NCBI RefSeq assembly: GCF_014493765.1
Contig: NZ_JACTVJ010000007.1
Coordinates: forward strand, 496,001-560,000
Direction of reading: 5' to 3'
DNA: 64,000 nucleotides
From: Streptomyces polyasparticus
Lineage (GTDB): Bacteria; Actinomycetota; Actinomycetes; Streptomycetales; Streptomycetaceae
Shown: positions 1 to 10,002 of the stretch, piece after piece
How the letters are laid out: every line of letters begins with the position of its first letter
How positions within the stretch are numbered: the first letter of the stretch is position 1
Position numbers and translations under genes: made by a program
The notes under the pieces: generated by a model
The model's database searches: none
Told to the model about the DNA's origin: nothing
Seen by the model: the letters and a program-made list of their open reading frames with translations, nothing else

Positions 1-292
1 CCGTGAACAGTGCGGCGGCCAGGGCGACCCGGGCCGAAGGGCCGCTCACGACCAGGTCAGGGGTGTCCAGGGAGCGCAGCCGCAGCCGTCGCATGGTGGG
101 ACCGAGCAGCAGCATCATGGCGATCACGAGCACCGCGAGGACCAGGGCCTGCGAGAACAGCAGTGTCGGACCCGAGAGATACGGCTGGTCGCTCTGCCGG
201 TCGGAGCCGTGGCTGATGTGCGGCAGGAACGGCGCGAGCGCGGTGGTGCCGAGCCCGAGGACCCAAAGGAGCAGCCGTCCGTCCAGCTTCAC
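1..292 (-). CDS. Membrane protein of polysaccharide locus, N-terminal part only
   Basis: This is the first 97 codons of a gene that runs off the left edge. It starts at a GTG (292-290) that overlaps the TGA of the upstream glycosyltransferase in a GTGA arrangement, so the two are probably translationally coupled. The visible protein begins VKLDGRLLLWVLGLGTTALA and contains two hydrophobic segments (about residues 6-20 and 45-65), the second followed by a basic loop. Its position after a glycosyltransferase suggests a polysaccharide polymerase/O-antigen-ligase-like or exporter membrane protein, but the family-defining part is outside the window. The function is inference from context only. Confidence 0.6.
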   Translation of the reverse strand, partial: MKLDGRLLLWVLGLGTTALAPFLPHISHGSDRQSDQPYLSGPTLLFSQALVLAVLVIAMMLLLGPTMRRLRLRSLDTPDLVVSGPSARVALAAALFT

Positions 293-1119
293 CGGCCCAC
301 CCCGGCCCGTACCAGCGTCTTCACATACGGCGACATCATCAGGACCGGCGCCCGGTAGCCCGTGTGCCGCAGGCAGTACCGCCACCAGGCGCGCGGCGGC
401 AGTTCACGCGTGGAGGCGAGCCGGCGCAGCGCCTCGCGCGGGCCGATGCCCGGCTCGCGGGACCCCGTCAGCGGGGGGTTGCGGCGGCAGCGGCCGATGT
501 GGCGCGGGGCGACCACGGCGGGGATGCCGGCCTTGCGGACCCGGAAGCCGTGGTCGTAGTCGCCCATGCCGTGCGGGAAACGCTTGTCGACATCGCCGAC
601 CCGGGCGCGTACGGCGCTCGGGATGAGCACCACATTGCCGTTGTACGTGTCGCACGGCTCGGGCCGTCCGGTGGGTTCGACCAGGTCGAGACCGGGGCCG
701 CGGCGGCCCGAGTAGGTGGTGCGCTCCCCGTCGTGCACCGCGCCCACCACGACCGCACCCGGCTCCTGGTGACCGACCGTCAGGAGGTGGGCGAGCGCGT
801 CGTCGTCGAGGACCACGTCGTCGTTGAGCCACAGCTGGTGGGTGAAGGGCGGGCGGTCGGCGCCGCGGCTGTTGCGGCTGGCGATCCGCATCCCGTGCCC
901 CCAGAACACGTCGTCGCCGACGCTCATCAGGGCCACGTCGGGGTGGTGGCGGCGTACCGCTTCGGGGGTGCCGTCGGTGGAGCCTGCGTCGACCAGATGG
1001 ATCTGCAGTTCGGTGCCGGCCGACAGATCGCACTGCCGCTTCAGGGAGTCGAGCGCCGACAGGGTTGTCGCGCAGCGGTTGTGACTGGTCATCAGAACGG
1101 CCACGAGGGGTTGCACCAC
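289..1119 (-). CDS. Family 2 glycosyltransferase
   Basis: A 276-residue GT-A type glycosyltransferase, probably cytoplasmic or membrane-associated, adding a sugar to an extracellular polysaccharide or glycolipid. The N-terminus has the GT2 pattern: VAVLMTSHNR, then VDAGSTDGT (nucleotide-sugar binding), then the DXD-like metal site in LWLNDDVVLDDDA near residue 97. A later MGDYDHGFRVRKAG block is the usual catalytic/acceptor region of this family. It is the first gene of a leftward pair with the truncated membrane-protein gene (4-base overlap) and is divergent from the GDP-fucose synthase gene, with about 140 bases between them. The family call is firm; donor and acceptor cannot be read from the sequence. 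Confidence 0.88.
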   Translation of the reverse strand: MVQPLVAVLMTSHNRCATTLSALDSLKRQCDLSAGTELQIHLVDAGSTDGTPEAVRRHHPDVALMSVGDDVFWGHGMRIASRNSRGADRPPFTHQLWLNDDVVLDDDALAHLLTVGHQEPGAVVVGAVHDGERTTYSGRRGPGLDLVEPTGRPEPCDTYNGNVVLIPSAVRARVGDVDKRFPHGMGDYDHGFRVRKAGIPAVVAPRHIGRCRRNPPLTGSREPGIGPREALRRLASTRELPPRAWWRYCLRHTGYRAPVLMMSPYVKTLVRAGVGR

Positions 1120-1160
1120 TTGAGCTCCTCGGGTAGGGCGCTACCGGGAGAATGCCGCAT

Positions 1161-1173
1161 AACTGACTAATCT
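1161..1173 (+). promoter_or_regulatory. Shared promoter-like motif upstream of GDP-fucose synthase gene
   Basis: AACTGACTAATCT lies about 90 bases before the TTG start of the fucose synthase gene. The same 13-mer with one change (AACTGTCTAATCT) is at 4954-4966, about 95 bases before the phosphatase gene. The terminal TAATCT fits a TAnnnT -10 hexamer. No clear -35 is seen in either case, so a promoter or activator site shared by the locus is inferred. Confidence 0.35.
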
Positions 1174-1260
1174 CATGGTTTGGACATACCGCCACGAGTA
1201 GGTCAGGTATCCCGCCCGCGAGCAGGCCGGGGCGCCGCCACGATCCGAAGAGGACGCAGC

Positions 1261-2193
1261 TTGGAACTCCGTCGCACCGCCCGAGTGCACATCGCCGGTC
1301 ATCGCGGACTCGTCGGCTCGGCCCTCGTCCGCCACTTCACCGCGCAGGGGTTCACCAACCTGCTCCTGCGCTCGTCGGACGTGACCGATCTGCGGGACCG
1401 CGACGCGGTGCGCAGACTGTACGCAGCCGAGCGCCCGCAGGCCGTGGTCCTGGCCGCCGCCCGGGTCGGCGGCATCGCCGCCAACGCCGCGCGGCCGGTC
1501 GACTTCCTCTCCGACAACCTGCGGATCCAGCTCAATGTGCTCGACGCGGCACGGGAGTTCGGCGTCCAGCGGCTGCTCTTCCTCGGCTCCAGCTGCATCT
1601 ATCCCAAGTACGCTCCGCAGCCCATCCCCGAGTCGGCGCTGCTCACCGGCGCCCTGGAACCCACCAACGACGCGTACGCCATCGCCAAGATCGCCGGCAT
1701 CCTGCACGTACAGGCGATGCGCCGGCAGTACGGACTGCCGTACATCGCCGCGATGCCCACCAACCTCTACGGGCCGAACGACAACCTCGACCCGCGCACC
1801 AGCCACGTCCTGCCCGCCATGCTGCAGCGCACCCACGAGGCGCACATCCGCAAGGCCGCGCAGATCACGCACTGGGGCACCGGCACGCCACGGCGCGAGT
1901 TCCTGCACGTCGACGATCTGGCGCGGGCCTGCCTGTTCCTCCTGGAGCACTACGACGGGGACGCGCCGGTCAACGTCGGCACCGGTGAGGACGTGGAGCT
2001 GCGCGAACTCGCCGAGCTGGTCGCCGAGACGGTCGGCTACCGCGGCACGGTCGCCTGGGACGCGAGCCGTCCCGACGGCACCCCGCGCAAGCTGCTCGAC
2101 ACCTCGGTGATCAACGCGCTCGGCTGGAAGCCCGAGATCTCCCTGCGCGAGGGCGTGCGCCAGACCTACGACTGGCTGCGCGCCCGCGCGTAA
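1261..2193 (+). CDS. fcl: GDP-L-fucose synthase
   Basis: A 310-residue extended short-chain dehydrogenase/reductase that converts GDP-4-keto-6-deoxy-mannose to GDP-L-fucose with NADPH (epimerase/reductase), supplying activated fucose to a glycan. The Rossmann signature is at the N-terminus (HIAGHRGLVGSALV). The catalytic Ser (LGSSCIYP) and the YxxxK pair (YAIAK) follow, and the MPTNLYGPNDNL and REFLHVDDLA blocks are diagnostic of the GMER subfamily. The start is taken as TTG at 1261 because a GAAGAGGA ribosome site sits at 1247-1254. An in-frame upstream ATG at 1180 would add 27 residues with no family counterpart. No GDP-mannose dehydratase (gmd) gene is in the window. Confidence 0.9.
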   Translation: MELRRTARVHIAGHRGLVGSALVRHFTAQGFTNLLLRSSDVTDLRDRDAVRRLYAAERPQAVVLAAARVGGIAANAARPVDFLSDNLRIQLNVLDAAREFGVQRLLFLGSSCIYPKYAPQPIPESALLTGALEPTNDAYAIAKIAGILHVQAMRRQYGLPYIAAMPTNLYGPNDNLDPRTSHVLPAMLQRTHEAHIRKAAQITHWGTGTPRREFLHVDDLARACLFLLEHYDGDAPVNVGTGEDVELRELAELVAETVGYRGTVAWDASRPDGTPRKLLDTSVINALGWKPEISLREGVRQTYDWLRARA

Positions 2194-2305
2194 CCGCTGT
2201 CCGCTCCCCCGCTCGTCCCCGTACCGCTGCCCGCTCCCACCCGTACGTCCCCTGCTCCACCCCGTACCCCCCTCGCCCTGCACTCCCCACAGTCAGGAGT
2301 ACGCC

Positions 2306-3748
2306 GTGGATCTCCGCGGATTCCTCAAGATCATCGCCAGACGGTGGCCCCTGGCCACCGCCGTCCTGCTGCTCGGCATCGCGGCGGGCTGGACCGTCAC
2401 CGCCGTCACGACCCCCGTGTACGAGGCCCGCACCCAGCTGTTCGTCGCGACCCACAGCGCCGAGGGGGACACCACCCAGCTCAACCAGGGGCAGAACTTC
2501 TCCCAGGCGCGGGTCCAGTCGTACGCGGCCATCGTCGCCACCGACCAGGTCACCGAGCCTGTGGTGCGCGACCTGGACCTCGACACCACGCCGCGCGCCC
2601 TGGCCTCGCGGATCACGGCCGAGGCCCCGCTCAACACCGTGCTGATCAACATCCGCGTCGCCGACACCGATCCGCGGCGCGCGGCCGCCGTGGCCGACGA
2701 GGTCGCCGAGCGGTTCGCGAAGGTCGTGGAGGAGCTGGAGACCCCGGCCGGTGCGCGGACGGCGCCGGTGCGTCTCGGCATCACCGAGCACGCGGCCGTA
2801 CCGTCGGTGCCGGTCGCGCCCAACGCGCTGCTCAACCTTGCCGCGGGTCTGCTCGCCGGGGTGCTCGGCGGTATCGCCCTCGTCGTGCTCCTGGAGACCC
2901 TCGACACCACGTTCAAGCACCACACCGCGCTCGCCGAACTCACCGGGCTCCCGGTGCTCGGCATCATCCCGTTCGACAAGGAAGCACCCGAGCACCCGCT
3001 CGTGAACGCCGTACCCGGCCACTCGCCGCGCGCCGAGGCCTTCCGCAGGCTGCGCACGAACCTGCAGTTCGCGCAGGTCGACGAGCGGCCCAAGGTCCTG
3101 GTCGTGTCCAGCTCGATGCCGGGCGAGGGCAAGACCAACACGGCGGCGAACCTCGCCCTTTCGCTGGCCGAGGCGGGGATCAGGACCTGTCTGGTCGACG
3201 CCGACCTGCGCCGCCCGTGCGTGGCCCGCACGTTCGGGCTCGTCCAGGACGCGGGCCTGACCACGGTGCTCATCGGCCGCGCCGGGCTCGACGACGTCAT
3301 GCAGGAGGGCCCGGGCGGCCTCTCCGTCCTGACCAGCGGCGCCGTACCGCCGAACCCGACCGAACTGCTCGCCTCCGCGCGGATGGCCGAGACCCTGAAG
3401 GACCTCGCCGGGCGCTACGAGGCGGTTGTGGTGGACACCGCGCCGCTGCTCCCGGTCGCCGACACGGTCGGCCTCGCCCCGCTCGCCCAGGGCGCCCTGC
3501 TCGTCGTACGGGCGTCGAAGACCTCCCGCGAGCAGGTCCGCATGGCCACCGAGGCGCTGCGCACGGTGGGGGTGCGCACGCTCGGGACGGTCTTCTCGGT
3601 GGTGCCCACGGCGAAGTCCAAGGGCTATGGCACGTACGGGAGTTACGAGCCGAGGTCCGAGGAGAAGGGCCGCCACCGGATGCCGGTGCCGCGCACCAAC
3701 CGGGCGCGGGAGGGTGTGGCGCTCTCGTATCTCGCGGGGGACAAGTAG
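2306..3748 (+). CDS. Wzz-domain / bacterial tyrosine kinase (polysaccharide co-polymerase)
   Basis: A 480-residue single-chain polysaccharide co-polymerase that controls chain length and export by autophosphorylation. It has an N-terminal Wzz domain with a first membrane helix (about 15-38) and a second (about 175-198). The cytoplasmic BY-kinase domain follows, with Walker A (SSSMPGEGKTN, near 268), Walker A' (LVDADLRRP) and Walker B (AVVVDTAPLL). The C-terminus has a short tyrosine cluster (YGTYGSYEP), the expected autophosphorylation tail. The GTG start at 2306 has a TCAGGAG site 5' of it. The low-molecular-weight phosphatase at 5061 is the natural partner, as in Wzc/Wzb pairs. The glycan is unknown. 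Confidence 0.88.
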   Translation: MDLRGFLKIIARRWPLATAVLLLGIAAGWTVTAVTTPVYEARTQLFVATHSAEGDTTQLNQGQNFSQARVQSYAAIVATDQVTEPVVRDLDLDTTPRALASRITAEAPLNTVLINIRVADTDPRRAAAVADEVAERFAKVVEELETPAGARTAPVRLGITEHAAVPSVPVAPNALLNLAAGLLAGVLGGIALVVLLETLDTTFKHHTALAELTGLPVLGIIPFDKEAPEHPLVNAVPGHSPRAEAFRRLRTNLQFAQVDERPKVLVVSSSMPGEGKTNTAANLALSLAEAGIRTCLVDADLRRPCVARTFGLVQDAGLTTVLIGRAGLDDVMQEGPGGLSVLTSGAVPPNPTELLASARMAETLKDLAGRYEAVVVDTAPLLPVADTVGLAPLAQGALLVVRASKTSREQVRMATEALRTVGVRTLGTVFSVVPTAKSKGYGTYGSYEPRSEEKGRHRMPVPRTNRAREGVALSYLAGDK

Positions 3749-3776
3749 CCGGTACGCACGGTGCTGTGACGGACCG

Positions 3777-4928
3777 TCACAGCACGGCGGTGCCGGTGTG
3801 CGCGACGAGATAGACCCCGCACAGCGCGGAGAGGACGGCCGCGGCGGCCAGGACCGCCGCGGCCGTCCGCGTGCGCAGCCGGCTCAGGAGCACGGCGAGC
3901 GGAAGGAGCAGGCCGAAGGCCGGCAGCAGGAAGCGCGGCCGGGAGTGGAAGTACCCGTCGCCGCCTAGCACGATGGCCACCAGGACCGTGCTGAAGACGA
4001 GCAGCGGCAGCGGCTGGCGCTGCCGGACGCCCACGACGATCAGCGCCACCAGCGCCGCGCCCGCGGTCACCAGGGCGAGCGCGATCTCCGGCCGTCCGGC
4101 GGCCAGTTGGTCGGCGACCAGGTGCAGTGACCCGGCGCCGAAGTCGTAGTGCGAGCCCCACGAGCCCTGGATGGCGAAGTACCCGGTGAGTCCGCCGCCG
4201 AAGGCCCGGCCCGACCAGAGCACGTAACCCGCCCAGCCGAGCGGGGCGATGAACAGGGCGGCGAGGAGCGGCGCGTACGGACGGCGCCTGTGGAGCAGGG
4301 CGGCGAGGGCCGCCACGCAGACGGCCGCCACCACCGCGATACCGGTGGGGCGGGTGAGCCCGGCGGCCACCGCGAGCGCGGCGGCCGCGACCCACTGGCC
4401 CCGCAGCACCGCGTACAGACTCCACACCGCGCAGGCCGTGAAGAGCGATTCGGTGTACGCCATGGACTCCACGACCGCGTGCGGCAGTACGCCCCACAGG
4501 ACGGCGAGCAGGACACCGGTGCGCGGGCCGTGCAGCAGCGTCCCCAGGCGGAACAGGCCGAGTGCGGTGAGCAGCGCGGCGCTCCAGGAGAGCAGCAGCG
4601 CGCAGGCCGCGGTGTCGAAGGGGAGCACCAGGTCGGCCGTGCGGACCAGCCAGGGGTAGAGCGGGAAGAACGCCATCGGCTCCTTCGGGTTCGGGTAGGC
4701 CGCCACGTCCGCGGCGTACCCGTGCCGGGCGATGGCGAGATACCAGCGGGCGTCGCCGACCTGCGTGAAGGGGGAAAGCAGCGGGCGCCCGCCCGCGAGC
4801 GCCCAGCCGGCGAGGGCGATGGCACCGGCGGCGCGCGCGGCGAGATAGGCGAGGACCGCGACGGCCGGTTCCCGCGCCACGGCGAGACCGCCGGTGCGCA
4901 GACGTGGGGCGATGTCCGCCAGAGCCAT
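3777..4928 (-). CDS. PIG-V-like integral membrane mannosyltransferase
   Basis: A 383-residue multi-pass membrane protein of the GT-C fold. After the first helix it shows GDARWYLAIARHGYA, the DxxWY motif typical of PIG-V/GPI-mannosyltransferase-like proteins, then FFPLYPWLVR and SMAYTESLF, both hallmark blocks. It probably uses a polyprenyl-phosphate sugar and acts on the outer face of the membrane. The start is taken at ATG 4928, after a GAGGAAGAAGAGGG stretch; a TTG at 4955 is an alternative. It converges on the kinase gene and is paralogous to the protein at 19844-20998. The substrate is inferred from the family only. Confidence 0.75.
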   Translation of the reverse strand: MALADIAPRLRTGGLAVAREPAVAVLAYLAARAAGAIALAGWALAGGRPLLSPFTQVGDARWYLAIARHGYAADVAAYPNPKEPMAFFPLYPWLVRTADLVLPFDTAACALLLSWSAALLTALGLFRLGTLLHGPRTGVLLAVLWGVLPHAVVESMAYTESLFTACAVWSLYAVLRGQWVAAAALAVAAGLTRPTGIAVVAAVCVAALAALLHRRRPYAPLLAALFIAPLGWAGYVLWSGRAFGGGLTGYFAIQGSWGSHYDFGAGSLHLVADQLAAGRPEIALALVTAGAALVALIVVGVRQRQPLPLLVFSTVLVAIVLGGDGYFHSRPRFLLPAFGLLLPLAVLLSRLRTRTAAAVLAAAAVLSALCGVYLVAHTGTAVL

Positions 4929-5000
4929 GACTGCCTGCCCTCTTCTTCCTCGCAACTGTCTAATCTGTCCGCATACTTCTCTATTCAGCGTGTTTCTTGG

Positions 5001-5030
5001 TGTCTATCAGTGTCTAACCGTGTCTATCCG
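5001..5030 (+). promoter_or_regulatory. Three 10-base tandem repeats (TGTCTAN4-type) before phosphatase gene
   Basis: Three contiguous decamers TGTCTATCAG, TGTCTAACCG and TGTCTATCCG occupy 5001-5030, 31 bases upstream of the phosphatase GTG start. Further half-copies (TGTCTAATC, TGTCC) are at 4958-4970. A strict 10-base period puts each copy on the same helix face, the layout expected for a regulator binding direct repeats. A regulatory role is inferred. Confidence 0.45.
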
Positions 5031-5060
5031 GTGGGTTTCTCAGTGAACGGAGCTCATGTC

Positions 5061-5606
5061 GTGGTGTCGGTCTTGTTCGTCTGCACGGGAAACGTCCACC
5101 GCTCGGTGCTCGCGGAACGTCTGCTCGCCCGGCACGCACCCGGCCTGCGGGTGTCCAGCGCGGGTACGGAAGCGGTGCGCGGCGCGGGCATGGACGCGGC
5201 CACGCGCTCGGTCCTCGCCCGCTTCGGCGCCACCGGCCCGGGGTTCGTCTCGCGGCAGCTCACCGAGGAGCTCGTGGCCGGCTCCGACCTTGTGCTCGGT
5301 CTCGCCCGCGAACACCGCGAGGCCGCGGTCCGGCTCTGCCCCTCGGCACTGCGGCGCTGCTTCACGCTGCGCGAGTTCGTCCGTCTGACCGGCGCGGTGC
5401 AGCCGGAGCCGGGGGCCGGGGCGGTGGCCGCGGCGGCCGCCGCGAGGGGGCGGCTGCCGGTGCCCGCGGCCGGCGCGGATGACATCGCGGATCCCTGGGA
5501 ACAGGGGTACGACGTGCTGCGCGAGTGCGCCGAGGACATCAATGCGGCGGTGGTGGAGGTCGCGCACCGGCTTTCGCGCCCGGAGTTGCCCGTAAGGACG
5601 GGATAA
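5061..5606 (+). CDS. Low-molecular-weight protein tyrosine phosphatase
   Basis: A 181-residue cytoplasmic phosphatase that removes phosphate from tyrosine residues, most likely on the co-polymerase kinase upstream. The P-loop C(X)5R(S) is right at the N-terminus (VCTGNVHRS) and the general-acid Asp lies in DIADPWEQG near residue 144, the canonical LMW-PTP layout. The start is chosen as GTG 5061 because GGAG at 5049-5052 is 8 bases upstream. A GTG at 5043 is in frame but has no ribosome site. An Ala/Pro-rich insertion (about residues 112-138) is longer than in most family members. The stop codon lies just before the first HAIR-like repeat of the dnaK promoter. Confidence 0.85.
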   Translation: MVSVLFVCTGNVHRSVLAERLLARHAPGLRVSSAGTEAVRGAGMDAATRSVLARFGATGPGFVSRQLTEELVAGSDLVLGLAREHREAAVRLCPSALRRCFTLREFVRLTGAVQPEPGAGAVAAAAAARGRLPVPAAGADDIADPWEQGYDVLRECAEDINAAVVEVAHRLSRPELPVRTG

Positions 5607-5608
5607 AA

Positions 5609-5629
5609 GTTGAGTCGGGCCCACTCAGG
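5609..5629 (+). promoter_or_regulatory. HAIR-like inverted repeat, distal (imperfect)
   Basis: GTTGAGT-N7-ACTCAGG matches the HspR operator consensus CTTGAGT-N7-ACTCAAG at 12 of 14 arm positions. It begins 3 bases after the phosphatase stop codon, 91 bases before dnaK. It is probably an auxiliary HspR site. Confidence 0.6.
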
Positions 5630-5660
5630 TCTGTTGCGTTAGCCCGTATGCCATGTCATC

Positions 5661-5681
5661 CTTGAGCCAGTTCCACTCAAG
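5661..5681 (+). promoter_or_regulatory. HAIR operator of the dnaK operon
   Basis: CTTGAGC-N7-ACTCAAG is a near-perfect HAIR element, the operator bound by HspR (usually with DnaK as co-repressor). It ends 18 bases before the dnaK ATG and just 5' of the GGAGG ribosome site. HspR is encoded by the fourth gene of the same operon, so this closes a feedback loop. The binding logic is established for Streptomyces; the match is read directly. Confidence 0.9.
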
Positions 5682-5699
5682 TCGTATGGAGGATTCGAA

Positions 5700-7549
<1,850 letters not shown>

Positions 7550-7553
<4 letters not shown>

Positions 7554-8215
7554 CCGAGGAGACCCCCGGGTTCGACGAGCAGAACGAGCCCAGCGACGTC
7601 TCCTCCGGCGACACCTCCGAGGCCGCCGAGCCGAAGGCCGCCCCCGCTCCTGAAAAGGAGGGGGCGGCCCCGGCCGGGGACGCGACAGTGGCTCTGACGG
7701 CCCAGCTGGACCAGGTCCGTACCGCGCTCGGTGAGCGCACCGCGGACCTCCAGCGGCTGCAGGCCGAGTACCAGAACTACCGCCGCCGTGTGGAGCGGGA
7801 CCGCATCCAGGTCAAGGAGATCGCCATCGCGAACCTCCTGACCGAGCTGCTCCCGACCCTCGACGACATCGGCCGCGCCCGTGAACACGGCGAGCTGGTG
7901 GGCGGGTTCAAGTCGGTGGCCGAATCGCTCGAGACGGTCGCCGCGAAGATGGGCCTGCAGCAGTTCGGCAAGGAGGGCGAGCCCTTCGACCCGACGATCC
8001 ACGAGGCCCTGATGCACTCCTACGCGCCGGACGTCACCGAGACGACCTGCGTGGCGATCCTGCAGCCCGGGTATCGCATCGGCGAGCGCACCATCCGCCC
8101 CGCGCGGGTGGCCGTGGCCGAGCCGCAGCCGGGCGCGCAGACGGTCAAGGAGGCGGACTCCGCGGAGGCCGCCGCCGAGGACGGCAAGGAGAGCGGTGGC
8201 CCGGACGAGGGCTGA
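7550..8215 (+). CDS. grpE: Nucleotide exchange factor GrpE
   Basis: A 221-residue co-chaperone that releases ADP from DnaK. The acidic, low-complexity N-terminus (about 1-45) is followed by a long coiled coil (about 50-95, with [11 protein letters not shown]). The beta domain comes next, with the family block [19 protein letters not shown]. The GTG start at 7550 overlaps the dnaK TGA (GTGA), indicating translational coupling. The length and the acidic tail are typical of Streptomyces GrpE. Confidence 0.96.
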
Positions 8216-8257
8216 CGCGGACGGATCCATCGGTATACGTGAGGAGGGACGCCGGGG

Positions 8258-9445
8258 ATGAGCACCAAGGACTTCATCGAGAAGGACTACTACAAGGTCC
8301 TCGGCGTCCCCAAGGACGCCACCGAGGCCGAGATCAAGAAGGCGTACCGGAAGCTCGCCCGCGAGTTCCACCCGGACGCCAACAAGGGCAATGCCAAGGC
8401 GGAGGAGCGCTTCAAGGAGATCTCCGAGGCGAATGACGTCCTCGGCGACCCGAAGAAGCGCAAGGAGTACGACGAGGCGCGCGCCCTGTTCGGCAACGGA
8501 GGCTTCCGTGCCGGACCGGGCGCCGGCGGCGGCTCCTTCAACTTCGACCTCGGCGACCTCTTCGGCGGTGGCGGCGGTGGTGCCCAGGGCACCGCGGGCG
8601 GCACCTTCGGGGGCGGCCTCGGCGATGTCTTCGGCGGGCTCTTCAACCGCGGCGGCGCCCCGGGCGGCACCCGTACGCAGCCGCGCCGCGGCCAGGACAT
8701 CGAGTCCGAGGTGACGCTCAGCTTCACCGAGGCCGTGGACGGCGCGACCGTGCCGCTGCGAATGTCCTCGCAGCAGCCCTGCAAGGCCTGTTCGGGCACC
8801 GGCGACAAGAACGGCACGCCTCGTGTGTGCCCGACCTGCGTCGGCACCGGACAGGTCTCGCGCGGCGGCGGTGGCGGTTTCTCGCTCACCGACCCGTGTG
8901 TGGACTGCAAGGGCCGTGGGCTCATCGCCCAGGACCCCTGCGAGGTCTGCAAGGGCTCGGGCCGCGCCAAGTCCTCGCGCACCATGCAGGTCCGGATCCC
9001 GGCGGGCGTCTCCGACGGCCAGCGGATCCGCCTGCGCGGCAAGGGCGCACCCGGTGAACGGGGCGGTCCCGCGGGCGACTTGTACGTGGTCGTGCACGTG
9101 GACAAGCACCCGGTCTTCGGGCGCAGGGACGACAACCTCACGGTGACCGTCCCGGTGTCCTTCACGGAGGCCACGCTCGGCGGCGAGATCAGGGTCCCGA
9201 CCCTGGGCGGTCCGCCGGTCAAGCTCAAGCTGCCCCCGGGCACCCCCAACGGGCGCACCATGCGCGCCCGCGGGAAGGGCGCGGTCCGCAAGGACGGCAC
9301 CCGCGGCGATCTCCTCGTCACCGTGGAGGTGGCCGTGCCGACCGATCTGACCGACACCGCCCGTGAGGCCCTGGAGGCTTACGCGAAGGCGACTGAGGGC
9401 GAGGATCCTCGGGAAGAACTGTTCCAGGCCGCGAAGGGAGCTTGA
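8258..9445 (+). CDS. dnaJ: Chaperone DnaJ (type I, full-length)
   Basis: A 395-residue Hsp40 that delivers substrates to DnaK and stimulates its ATPase. The J domain (about 8-75) has the HPD tripeptide (REFHPDANKG). A long Gly/Phe-rich region (about 82-140) follows. Then come four zinc-binding CXXCXGXG repeats (CKACSGTG, CPTCVGTG, CVDCKGRG, CEVCKGSG) and the C-terminal peptide-binding domains. A strong GAGGAGGGACG ribosome site precedes the ATG, and the gene is 42 bases after grpE. Confidence 0.97.
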   Translation: MSTKDFIEKDYYKVLGVPKDATEAEIKKAYRKLAREFHPDANKGNAKAEERFKEISEANDVLGDPKKRKEYDEARALFGNGGFRAGPGAGGGSFNFDLGDLFGGGGGGAQGTAGGTFGGGLGDVFGGLFNRGGAPGGTRTQPRRGQDIESEVTLSFTEAVDGATVPLRMSSQQPCKACSGTGDKNGTPRVCPTCVGTGQVSRGGGGGFSLTDPCVDCKGRGLIAQDPCEVCKGSGRAKSSRTMQVRIPAGVSDGQRIRLRGKGAPGERGGPAGDLYVVVHVDKHPVFGRRDDNLTVTVPVSFTEATLGGEIRVPTLGGPPVKLKLPPGTPNGRTMRARGKGAVRKDGTRGDLLVTVEVAVPTDLTDTAREALEAYAKATEGEDPREELFQAAKGA

Positions 9446-9446
9446 G

Positions 9447-9893
9447 ATGGACGGCCGTCGACGCAATCCGTACGAACTGACCGATGAGACACCGGTGTAC
9501 GTGATCTCGGTCGCGGCCCAGCTCTCCGGTCTCCACCCGCAGACCCTGAGGCAGTACGACCGCCTCGGCCTGGTCTCCCCGGACCGCACCGCGGGCCGGG
9601 GCCGGCGCTACTCCGCCCGTGACATCGAGCTGCTCCGCCAGGTGCAGGCGCTGTCGCAGGACGAGGGCATCAACCTGGCCGGCATCAAGCGCATCATCGA
9701 GCTGGAGAACCAGGTCGCCGCGCTCCAGGCCCGCGTGGCCGAGCTCTCCGCCGCGCTGGAGGGAGCCGCCAGCGCGATGCAGCAACGTGAGGCGGCGGTG
9801 CATGCCTCGTACCGCCGCGACCTGGTCCCGTACCAGGACGTCCAGCAGACCTCGGCGCTCGTCGTCTGGCGGCCGAAGAAGCCCACGGACTGA
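9447..9893 (+). CDS. hspR: Heat-shock repressor HspR (MerR family)
   Basis: A 148-residue MerR-type DNA-binding repressor of the dnaK operon and clpB in actinomycetes. The winged HTH is at the N-terminus (VISVAAQLSGLHPQTLRQYD, then RLGLVSPDRTAGRGRRYS). A dimerising helix (about 85-118, IKRIIELENQVAALQARV) follows, and the basic tail ends RPKKPTD. The ATG at 9447 is one base after the dnaJ stop, with a GGGAG ribosome site inside the dnaJ end. Its expected operators are present at 5661-5681, 5609-5629 and 16472-16492. Confidence 0.96.
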   Translation: MDGRRRNPYELTDETPVYVISVAAQLSGLHPQTLRQYDRLGLVSPDRTAGRGRRYSARDIELLRQVQALSQDEGINLAGIKRIIELENQVAALQARVAELSAALEGAASAMQQREAAVHASYRRDLVPYQDVQQTSALVVWRPKKPTD

Positions 9894-9931
9894 GCGAGTC
9901 GTTCCGTACGAGAGCGCCCTTGTTGTTCTGC

Positions 9932-9969
9932 ACGAGAGCCCCTTCCCGGATCCGGGAAGGGGCTCTCGT
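9932..9969 (+). terminator. Perfect 38-base palindrome after hspR
   Basis: Each arm is 19 bases, centred on GGATCC at 9950/9951, with no mismatches. It begins 39 bases after the hspR stop and is followed by two copies of GTACGTCCTGCAGGG. It is the probable bidirectional terminator for the heat-shock operon and the convergent spo0M gene. It has no U-run, as is usual in Streptomyces. Confidence 0.85.
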
Positions 9970-10002
9970 ACGTCCTGCAGGGCGTACGTCCTGCAGGGCC
10001 GG

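Noticed and set aside
1180-1260. Upstream ATG extension of GDP-fucose synthase
   Set aside because: The TTG at 1261 has a good ribosome site and matches the family N-terminus, while the extra 27 residues match nothing.
2111-3676. 521-residue minus-strand ORF opposite the Wzz/kinase gene
   Set aside because: It is an antisense shadow with Arg/Gly/His-rich composition and no motifs.
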